Positions 6,887 through 13,097 of a DNA stretch of 18,036 bases are shown here, piece by piece. Every line of letters begins with the position of its first letter. Positions within the stretch are counted from its first letter, which is position 1. The stretch is from Syntrophomonas sp. UBA4911. Lineage in GTDB: Bacteria; Bacillota; Syntrophomonadia; Syntrophomonadales; Syntrophomonadaceae. The notes below the pieces were generated by a model. The model made no database searches, was not told where the DNA came from, and was given only the letters and a program-made list of their open reading frames with translations. The stretch is taken from contig DHCD01000003.1 of assembly GCA_002398105.1 (NCBI GenBank), positions 1,155-19,190 on the forward strand. Direction: 5' to 3'. Both the position numbers and the translations under genes were made by a program.

Positions 6887-8359
6887 ATGCCATTAAAAAC
6901 GGCACAGGGGTATATTGATAGTTTGCGGGAGAAAAAATTAAATATTTATATGTTTGGGGAGAAAGTTCAAAACTTCGTTGCTCACCCCATAATCAGGCCG
7001 TCTATAAACGCTGTGGCCATGACCTATAAACTGGCCGAAGAACCCGAGTATGAGGATTTAATGACAGCAACCTCAAATTTTACCGGAGAGAAGATTAACC
7101 GTTTTACTCATCTGCATCAAAATACCGACGATCTGATCAAAAAGGTTAAAATGCAGCGTCTGCTGGGGCAAAAAACCGGATGCTGTTTTCAGCGCTGTGT
7201 AGGAATGGACGCTTTTAATGCTGTTTTCAGCACTACATTTGAGATTGATGCCAAATACGGTACTGAATATCATGAACGTTTCAAAAACTTTTTAATATAT
7301 GTACAGCAAAATGATCTGGTTGTCGACGGATGCATGACTGACGCCCGGGGCGACAGATCCAAGTCGCCGGGACAGCAGCCTGATCCTGATGCTTATCTGC
7401 ATGTTGTGGAAAAACGTGAAGACGGCATAGTAATACGGGGCTGTAAAATGCACCAGACCGGTATGATCAACTCCCACGAAATTTTGATCATGCCTAATAA
7501 TTCATTGAAAGACGATGAACGGGAATGGGCGGTTTGCTGTGCTGTTCCTATTGATGCTCCCGGTATGATTTATGTGTACGGCAGGCAGTCCTGTGATACC
7601 CGTAAACTGGATGAAAATAAAATTGATGTGGGCAACATTCATTTTGGCGGTCAGGAGATTATGACCATATTTGATAACGTATTTGTACCTTGGGATAGGG
7701 TATTCATGAATGGCGAAACTGATTTTTCCACCATGCTGGTAGAACGCTTTGCCGGTTATCACCGTCAGAGTTACGGCGGCTGTAAAGTCGGCACCGGCGA
7801 TACGTTAATCGGGGCTGCTAAGGCAATTACTGACTACAATGGGGCCTCCAAAGCTTCTCATGTTAAGGATAAACTGGTGGAAATGTGCCACCTTAATGAG
7901 ACCCTTTATGCCTGCAGTATAGCCTGTTCAGCGGAAGGCAGCAAAACCCCCTCCGGCAATTATATGATTGACTTGTTGCTGGCCAATATCAGCAAGCAAA
8001 ATGTAACCCGTTTTCCTTATGAAATAGCCCGCATCGCCCAGGACTTGGCAGGAGGTCTGCTGGTAACCATGCCTTCAGCCCAGGATTTCGATAACCCTGA
8101 GATCGGTCCTTTGGTAAGGAAATATACTCAGGTGGCTGGCGATAACAGCAGCGAAAAACGTCAGCGCATGTTAAGGCTTATTGAAAATATTACCATGGGA
8201 TGCGGCGCCGTCGCTTATTTGACTGAATCAATGCATGGTGCAGGTTCGCCTCAAGCCCAAAGAATAATGATTGCCCGTTTGGTTGATCTGAATTATCGCA
8301 AGGAGTTGGCGGAAAGGCTATGCGGGGTTCAGGCAAACACTGATATTGATTGGAAATAG
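6887..8359 (+). CDS. abfD: 4-hydroxybutyryl-CoA dehydratase (vinylacetyl-CoA isomerase)
   Basis: This enzyme converts 4-hydroxybutyryl-CoA to crotonyl-CoA by a radical mechanism using FAD and an oxygen-sensitive [4Fe-4S] cluster. The 490 residues equal the length of the Clostridium aminobutyricum enzyme, and I recognise long shared segments. Cluster ligands are all visible: Cys100-x3-Cys104 (C99 and C103 in the literature), His292 and Cys299 in YHRQSYGGC. The catalytic residues Glu257, Tyr296 and Lys300 are present, as is TESMHGAGSPQAQ near the C-terminus. The fold belongs to the acyl-CoA dehydrogenase-like 4-hydroxyphenylacetate 3-hydroxylase family, but the ligand set argues for the dehydratase. 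The ATG follows a GGGGTAGG-type binding site. It is transcribed divergently from the CoA-transferase, which would supply its substrate. The alcohol dehydrogenase abfH is not in the window. Confidence 0.95.
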   Translation: MPLKTAQGYIDSLREKKLNIYMFGEKVQNFVAHPIIRPSINAVAMTYKLAEEPEYEDLMTATSNFTGEKINRFTHLHQNTDDLIKKVKMQRLLGQKTGCCFQRCVGMDAFNAVFSTTFEIDAKYGTEYHERFKNFLIYVQQNDLVVDGCMTDARGDRSKSPGQQPDPDAYLHVVEKREDGIVIRGCKMHQTGMINSHEILIMPNNSLKDDEREWAVCCAVPIDAPGMIYVYGRQSCDTRKLDENKIDVGNIHFGGQEIMTIFDNVFVPWDRVFMNGETDFSTMLVERFAGYHRQSYGGCKVGTGDTLIGAAKAITDYNGASKASHVKDKLVEMCHLNETLYACSIACSAEGSKTPSGNYMIDLLLANISKQNVTRFPYEIARIAQDLAGGLLVTMPSAQDFDNPEIGPLVRKYTQVAGDNSSEKRQRMLRLIENITMGCGAVAYLTESMHGAGSPQAQRIMIARLVDLNYRKELAERLCGVQANTDIDWK

Positions 8360-8368
8360 TTGTTCAAT

Positions 8369-8671
8369 ATGAAACCTATACTGCTCAAATATTGCGGCGG
8401 ATGCAATCCGGTTATAAACCGGGCAAAAGTTGTTAATGAAATCAAGGCCGGTTTACCTGCAGAGGTGATGTTAACCGGCAAAGAAACTTCCGAAAAACCG
8501 GAATTGGGGATTATGATGTGCGGATGTAGTTCGGCCTGTCTGGATAGGGATGAGATACGGCAACTGGCTGACAAGTGGATAATTGTAAGCGGAAGCAAAG
8601 TTGATTTATTTCCTGTCGCTATTGAGGAATTGCCCGCTCATATTATTCAAAAAATAGCGGCTCAGATGTAA
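8369..8671 (+). CDS. Small Cys-rich protein (CGGC and CGCSSAC motifs) following abfD
   Basis: I do not recognise a characterised family. The 100-residue protein opens MKPILLKYCGGCNP, placing Cys9 and Cys12 right after a beta-strand-like segment, and has a second cluster CGCSSAC (Cys51, Cys53, Cys57) in the middle. There is no signal peptide or membrane segment. The pattern suggests a metal- or Fe-S-binding protein or a thiol redox protein. It begins 9 bases after the abfD stop. I chose the ATG at 8369; a TTG at 8360 in frame would add three residues, and neither has a strong ribosome binding site, so translation is probably coupled to abfD. A role in maturing or protecting the AbfD cluster is inference only. 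Confidence 0.82.
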   Translation: MKPILLKYCGGCNPVINRAKVVNEIKAGLPAEVMLTGKETSEKPELGIMMCGCSSACLDRDEIRQLADKWIIVSGSKVDLFPVAIEELPAHIIQKIAAQM

Positions 8672-8698
8672 CTCTAACCCATATGTACTCCCGAATAA

Positions 8699-8735
8699 GT
8701 GGGAGAGGATGATCATCCCCCCCATCCTCTCCCAC
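8699..8735 (+). terminator. Strong hairpin after the abfD unit
   Basis: The arms GTGGGAGAGGATG (8699-8711) and CATCCTCTCCCAC (8723-8735) form a perfect 13-bp stem with an 11-base loop, 28 bases after the small gene. The following bases are AATTGTAT, so the T-tract is poor. It may be a weak terminator or a 3' stabiliser, backed up by the terminator at 8887. Confidence 0.6.
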
Positions 8736-8886
8736 AATTGTATCCGCACCTTTTAACCGACTTGAAGCAAGACAAATATTTGCTGCCCTGTAACATATCT
8801 GAGCAGGTATTCATATTCTGGACTATGGGTAAAATAATAGTGGGTGGATAGCCTGCCGGCATTGCTGGTGGCTTTCATATAAAGAT

Positions 8887-8916
8887 GGGAAGAGCGCTGC
8901 TCTTCCCAGTTTTTTT
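8887..8916 (+). terminator. Rho-independent terminator between the abfD and amrS units
   Basis: A perfect 9-bp stem, GGGAAGAGC (8887-8895) and GCTCTTCCC (8899-8907), has a 3-base loop and is followed by AG and seven T residues. This is a textbook terminator for rightward transcription. It also lies 30 bases past the amrS stop in the leftward direction, where the tail ATCTTTAT is poorer, so partial bidirectional use is possible. Confidence 0.85.
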
Positions 8917-8936
8917 AGATTGAACATCCGGGTCTG

Positions 8937-9935
8937 TCAGGTGACGATATAATCTGCCGGAACGCCGCAGTGCCGGCAGCAGCCGTCCTTTAAGCCCTCC
9001 GTATGAACATCATAAACGGTACGGGAAATCAGTATACTGCCGCAATGCCGACACAGGGTAAGATTTTGTTCCCCCGGGGTGTTGCCCAGATAAACGAAAT
9101 GAAGATGCTCCCGGGCCAGTTCCTGCGCTGTCTGCAGGGTAGGCAGAGGAGTAGGGGGCCGGTGAAATTTATAAGCCGGATGATAGCGGGACAGGTGCAG
9201 GGGTATATCAGGGTCAATTGCCGCCAGCCAACGGGCCAGGCTGCTTATCTCGGCAGAATCATCGTTTTCTCCCGGTATAAGCAGATTGGTTATCTCCACA
9301 TGGATTGAGGCCGCTGCTCTTTCCACTGTTTTCAATACTGCCGCCAGCCTTCCCCGGCAGTGGCGGCGGTAAAACTCATCATTAAATGCCTTTAAATCTA
9401 TATTCATTGCGTCCACCAGGGGCAATAATTCTTTCAGGGGCCGGGCTTCAATATAGCCGTTGCTTACCAGCACCACCTTAAACCCGTATTCTTTCAGTTT
9501 AGGAGCCGCTGCCCTGATATATTCATACCAGACGGAAGGCTCATTATAGGTAAATGCTGCTCCCACTGAACCTTCCGGCTCTGTCTGTCGGACTATATTC
9601 AGCAGGGAAGCGGTATCAAGATAACTGGTGGGGGGAAATTCATGGGCCAGGGAGTAATTCTGGCAAAAGGCACAGGCCAGATTACAACCGAAGGTACCGA
9701 CAGAGAGTATCAGTTTGCCGGGATGAAAATGGAACAGAGGCTTTTTTTCAATCGGATCCAAAGCCAGAGAAGCAATTTCTCCATAGTTTAAGCTTACCAG
9801 CTTTCCCTCCCGGTTTATCCTTACCCGGCACAGACCTTCCTGCCCTTCGGGCAAGAGACAGTGATGAGGACACAAAAGGCATTGGACCCTGCGGCTCTCC
9901 TTTTTATCATAAAATTGAGCTTCAATTTCCGGCAT
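8937..9935 (-). CDS. amrS: AmmeMemoRadiSam system radical SAM protein
   Basis: This 332-residue cytoplasmic enzyme belongs to the radical SAM family that accompanies MEMO and AMMECR1 proteins. Its reaction and substrate are not established. The [4Fe-4S]-SAM motif Cys84-x3-Cys88-x2-Cys91 lies in GTFGCNLACAFCQN. An N-terminal Cys set (19, 22, 26, 36) in CLLCPHHC and a C-terminal zinc-ribbon-like set (295, 298, 320, 323) match the family. The segment AFTYNEPSVWYEY (127-139) and DAMNIDLKAFNDEFYR (175-190) are typical. The ATG has AAGGTGATA just upstream. Its partner gene is 281 bases upstream on the same strand, beyond a repeat-like gap. PflA-type activases are the main alternative, but the neighbour settles the assignment. 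Confidence 0.93.
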   Translation of the reverse strand: MPEIEAQFYDKKESRRVQCLLCPHHCLLPEGQEGLCRVRINREGKLVSLNYGEIASLALDPIEKKPLFHFHPGKLILSVGTFGCNLACAFCQNYSLAHEFPPTSYLDTASLLNIVRQTEPEGSVGAAFTYNEPSVWYEYIRAAAPKLKEYGFKVVLVSNGYIEARPLKELLPLVDAMNIDLKAFNDEFYRRHCRGRLAAVLKTVERAAASIHVEITNLLIPGENDDSAEISSLARWLAAIDPDIPLHLSRYHPAYKFHRPPTPLPTLQTAQELAREHLHFVYLGNTPGEQNLTLCRHCGSILISRTVYDVHTEGLKDGCCRHCGVPADYIVT

Positions 9936-9973
9936 ATTATCACCTTGGTCAATTTTTAATTATATGAAAATAG

Positions 9974-10003
9974 ACGCAGATTAACGCAGAACTACACAGA
10001 TTC
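9974..10003. repeat. Three 10-bp direct repeats (ACGCAGATTA-type)
   Basis: Three units follow each other with exact 10-base period: ACGCAGATTA, ACGCAGAACT, ACACAGATTC. The spacing equals about one helical turn. The text resembles degenerate intergenic repeats with TCTGCGTTAATCTGCGT on the other strand that I have seen in several Firmicutes genomes. It adjoins the long inverted repeat at 10008-10101 and may be one element with it. Confidence 0.55.
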
Positions 10004-10007
10004 ATTA

Positions 10008-10101
10008 GACGCGGAAACCGCGGAATATTTCAAGGAAGAACGCAGGGGTTACTAAAGTTTTCCTCCGCGTTGTTCCTTCTGATTTCCCTGAATTCCGCGT
10101 C
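10008..10101. repeat. Long nested inverted repeat between amrBA and amrS
   Basis: The outer arms GACGCGGAA (10008-10016) and TTCCGCGTC (10093-10101) are perfect. Nested inside, AAGGAAGAACGCAGGGG (10032-10048) pairs with CCTCCGCGTTGTTCCTT (10062-10078) at 14 of 17 positions. The whole could fold into a hairpin of about 94 bases, like a MITE- or REP-type intergenic element, with no coding sequence inside. It lies within the presumed amr transcript and could act on its mRNA. Confidence 0.6.
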
Positions 10102-10216
10102 AAAAAAATAGCAGAACTGTTGGAGTATTTTCATTGCTGGTTGCGGACTCAGGCCATGGGCGGTTAATACAGTAATGTAGAAATGCGCTGCATTTTTACA
10201 ATAGTTCAAAATTGCT

Positions 10217-11611
10217 CTATTTATACCGGGTTACCTTAAAGCGTTCGATTTGATAATCCTCGGAAGGGTTAATACCAGCTTTGTTAAGAGCAATATAGAT
10301 CTGTTCTTCCACGGTATCCACACCCTCCAGATCAGGCAGCAGCAAGCCCCGGCGCCTGCCTTGGCTGACGATCACCCCGTATTTTTCCGGATCCAGGTCC
10401 CCCCTGCTGCAGGGTTCAGCCTCACCCAATACATCCACCGAGTAAATGATATCATCCAGTTCCGCAGCCTCTACCGGCGGAAAACGCGGGTCACTGCCAC
10501 CGGCACTGACAGCGTTGCGGGCTATTTCCTGAGCCAGGTCACCATAAACAGATTCAGTGGTACCGATACAGCCCCGAAGTTGTCCATTTTTCTTCAGGGA
10601 AACGAAAACACCAGCCTGCTGCTGACACAGTTTCTCCATTTTCTTGGGTAAGGAAGGAATCTCTCCATATCTGGTATAGTTCTCCAAGGTCATACGCGCC
10701 CATTGTACAGGAATGCTTTCATTATCCCGGCTTTGGCTTATTTCTTCCTTTTTTTTCTTCTGCAGCTCTTCCAACAGGCTTTTTCTCTCCCCTTGGGGCA
10801 GGAAACCGGCAACTAAATAGCCTACCCCAAAAGGCCCCTCATAACTGAAGATCTTCGGGGTAAATCCCCGGCCATCTAAAGCTCCCAACATGATAACCAG
10901 AGAGCGGTAACCGCATTCACCGGCATTACTGCACATTTCTTCGGAAATATTGAGAAAGGCGGCGACATCCGCCTGCTCCAAGCAGGTTTTCACTTTTGCA
11001 TCAAAACGTTTACCGTCCGGGTGATAATCATAAGGTCCCTCATCCCTGAGCCGGTGCGACATATCTCCGGAAGCGACGATAGCCACTCTGCGCCCTAATG
11101 CGTCAGCCGCATCGCGGATAATGGTTCCAAAGCGGTAGAGCTCCAGACGAGATAAGAAGGCCATACTGACAGGAACTATATTAACATCACTCATGCCTGC
11201 CTCTTTCAGATAGTACCAAGGCACCAATATGCCATGATCAAGCCGGGGGTTGAGTTGATTATGCCGAGCCGTATCCCGATCCAGCAGTACCATACTGATA
11301 GCGGCTGAACTGGCCCGCATGGCTATTTCTTTCAGCAATTCCCTGTCGTTCTTGCAGACTGCTCCCTGGTTATGATTGCTGTAATTACTGAAATCCCCCT
11401 GGAGGCGGGAATCAGCCAGAGCCGAAATGGCATCGGCAAACACATTGCCATGGGGAGTTATGAAGACAACCGTCTCGGGACAGCTATTTGCCAGTTCCCG
11501 AGCCATCTGCCGCATACCGGCAACACTTTCGGCTACATCCTTAATGCGATCCCCGCCGATCTCGGGAATCAGCAACGGTGGATGGGGAGACAGGGCGGCA
11601 TAAGTAATCAT
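10217..11611 (-). CDS. amrBA: MEMO (AmrB) - AMMECR1 (AmrA) fusion protein
   Basis: This 464-residue protein joins two families that are often separate genes. Residues 1-272 are a MEMO/LigB-like domain, related in fold to class III extradiol dioxygenases, with ALSPHPP (6-12), ITPHGN (51-56), LDHGILVPWYYL (124-135) and ASGDMSHRL (180-188). A charged linker (273-298, with KKKKEE) leads to an AMMECR1 domain (300-464) with its hallmark LRGCIG (345-350) and DPRFPPV (374-380). The ATG has AGGAGATGA upstream and starts 18 bases after cwlD, so the two are probably cotranscribed. With amrS downstream this is a complete AmmeMemoRadiSam set of unknown function. MEMO relatives may bind metal, but I see no direct evidence for activity. 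Confidence 0.94.
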   Translation of the reverse strand: MITYAALSPHPPLLIPEIGGDRIKDVAESVAGMRQMARELANSCPETVVFITPHGNVFADAISALADSRLQGDFSNYSNHNQGAVCKNDRELLKEIAMRASSAAISMVLLDRDTARHNQLNPRLDHGILVPWYYLKEAGMSDVNIVPVSMAFLSRLELYRFGTIIRDAADALGRRVAIVASGDMSHRLRDEGPYDYHPDGKRFDAKVKTCLEQADVAAFLNISEEMCSNAGECGYRSLVIMLGALDGRGFTPKIFSYEGPFGVGYLVAGFLPQGERKSLLEELQKKKKEEISQSRDNESIPVQWARMTLENYTRYGEIPSLPKKMEKLCQQQAGVFVSLKKNGQLRGCIGTTESVYGDLAQEIARNAVSAGGSDPRFPPVEAAELDDIIYSVDVLGEAEPCSRGDLDPEKYGVIVSQGRRRGLLLPDLEGVDTVEEQIYIALNKAGINPSEDYQIERFKVTRYK

Positions 11612-11629
11612 TTATTATCATCTCCTAAT

Positions 11630-12379
11630 TTAAGGGTTCGGTTCCTGGTTATGACCAGACTGTTCCATCTGCGACCGGGCAATTCCGGTAAAAACAGCAT
11701 AAGCCAGTTTGGACTGGTAGCTGCTGTCGACCAGTAAAGCAGCTTCCCCGGGATTGGAAATAAAACCGGTTTCAATCAGTATGGCCGGCATCCGGCTGTT
11801 ATTAAGCACATAATAGTTGCCGGACGCCGCTTTACGTTTAGTATTCCCCAAAGCCTTGATCAATTCCTCCTGCACTGCAACCGCAACTCCTCTACTGGCA
11901 TCACATTTTGGTTTGTAGAAAGTCTGAGCTCCGGTCCAGACGGTATTGGGGGCGGCATTGGCATGAATACTGATATAGAGATCGGCTTGGGCCTGATTGG
12001 CCGTGCTTACCCTTTTTTTCATATCTTCACGTTTGTGCTGGCCGATGGTTCCGGTAAATTCATCTCCGGATAAATCACTTTCATTTTCCCGCAGCATTAT
12101 TACCATAGCTCCCGCTTGGCTCAGATAATGGGCCAGTTTCTTGCTGATCTGCAAAGTGATCTCACTTTCTTTATATTTTCCCCGCACAGCACCTTCATCC
12201 AATCCTCCATGGCCAGGATCAATGACAATTATTTTATTGGCTACTCCGTAGGACAGTACCGTTTGTTCCAGCGGCGGATGGGGCGGTACCAACAAAAACA
12301 AGAGAACCAGGGCTAATACCCCGGTAACAGCCAACCTGGCCTGTCTTCTGGAAATCAAGAATACCTTGCTTTTAAACAT
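11630..12379 (-). CDS. cwlD: N-acetylmuramoyl-L-alanine amidase, CwlD type
   Basis: This 249-residue protein is an Amidase_3 zinc enzyme that cleaves the amide between muramic acid and peptide. CwlD acts in making muramic delta-lactam in the spore cortex. A basic N-terminus is followed by one membrane anchor (about 15-31), then the catalytic domain. Zinc ligands and catalytic Glu are visible: His57 in DPGHGG, Glu71, His139 in SIHAN and Glu203 in LIETGF. The length and single anchor fit CwlD rather than larger autolysins with binding repeats. The ATG has AGGGG 7 bases upstream. It is the first gene of the amr unit, with the spacing to amrBA only 18 bases. No gerD-like partner is nearby. Confidence 0.88.
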   Translation of the reverse strand: MFKSKVFLISRRQARLAVTGVLALVLLFLLVPPHPPLEQTVLSYGVANKIIVIDPGHGGLDEGAVRGKYKESEITLQISKKLAHYLSQAGAMVIMLRENESDLSGDEFTGTIGQHKREDMKKRVSTANQAQADLYISIHANAAPNTVWTGAQTFYKPKCDASRGVAVAVQEELIKALGNTKRKAASGNYYVLNNSRMPAILIETGFISNPGEAALLVDSSYQSKLAYAVFTGIARSQMEQSGHNQEPNP

Positions 12380-12734
12380 TCCCTAACCCCTGCCTTGTTA
12401 CTTTTTAGTTCTTATATATGCAGAGGAGGTGTTAAATAGGAATCAAAAAGCCTCCCCCGAAGTCCACGATGTCATAGTAGCAATTTAAGGAAAGAAAACT
12501 GAATACGGAAAGCCAACTCATCTACCGTGAATATAAGACAAACAAGCAGCAGAGAAACATTGCTGTTTGTTTGCCTGTTTAGTTAAGCAAGTTTAAATAA
12601 ATCTTCATTTTAGATAGTTATTGTTATTTTATATAACTGTGCTTCATTATATAGATAATACATTTTTATAAAACGCTATATAGGCCGCTGTACGGGGTTG
12701 ATAATGCATCTATGAAGAAAGACCTGCATGACAC
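12380..12734. other. 355-bp AT-rich intergenic region
   Basis: I see no supported gene here. The part near cwlD should hold its promoter, but I cannot pick one with confidence. A hairpin lies at 12539-12573. From about 12590 to 12670 the sequence is very AT-rich, and after 12735 it becomes clearly GC-richer, so this is a junction between two compositional regions. Confidence 0.5.
12539..12573 (-). terminator. Hairpin downstream of the zinc-ribbon gene cluster
   Basis: CAAACAAGCAGCA (12539-12551) pairs with TGCTGTTTGTTTG (12561-12573) at 12 of 13 positions around a 9-base loop. Read leftward it is followed by TCTTATATTC, a moderate T-rich tail. It lies 160 bases beyond the last gene of the leftward cluster and could end that transcript. 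The weak tail keeps confidence modest. Confidence 0.4.
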
Positions 12735-13097
12735 TCAGTTCAGCCTTTCACCGCATTTGCCGCAAAAACGTGCGCCGGAAACAACACCGGAGCCGCATTT
12801 CGTGCAGATCTTTACCTGTGCGGCGGTTTGGTATATCAGCGGCAAATCCTCATTTGGCGCGGCATCGGACAGAAACAGCCAATCTATGTCCTCGCCGTCC
12901 TCGCAAAAGCCAATGGCTCCACTGGGAGACACAACGTAGAAGCTGTCCCCGTCTATGGGGTTTTCACTGTCACTCGTTTCTGCGAGGGCAAGCAGCGTCG
13001 TCTTTTCGTATCTTTCATCGGCAGTGGCAAAGTGCCAGCCGGTAGCAAGAGTTACGGCAAACTCTGCCGCCCCTAGCAGGGTGGTAAATTGTTTCAT
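12735..13097 (-). CDS. 120-aa protein with C-terminal zinc ribbon
   Basis: I do not recognise the N-terminal part. Residues 1-90 have no clear membrane span and read as a small soluble domain with an acidic middle (PIDGDSFYVVSPSGAIGF, 47-64, then EDGEDIDW). The C-terminus is a zinc ribbon with CTKC (98-101) and CGKC (112-115). The ATG overlaps the stop of the upstream gene as ATGA, and GAGGAGG lies 7 bases ahead, so it is translated with that gene. It is the last gene of the cluster. Because the other products are membrane proteins with cytoplasmic zinc ribbons, a cytosolic partner role is plausible but unproven. Confidence 0.85.
   Translation of the reverse strand: MKQFTTLLGAAEFAVTLATGWHFATADERYEKTTLLALAETSDSENPIDGDSFYVVSPSGAIGFCEDGEDIDWLFLSDAAPNEDLPLIYQTAAQVKICTKCGSGVVSGARFCGKCGERLN

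Noticed and set aside
9554..9967. 137-codon open frame on the plus strand across amrS
   Set aside because: It lies opposite a well-supported radical SAM gene with intact motifs and has no recognisable protein features.
9974..10003. Three short direct repeats considered as a CRISPR remnant
   Set aside because: The units are only 10 bases and directly adjacent, with no spacers. No cas gene is in the window.
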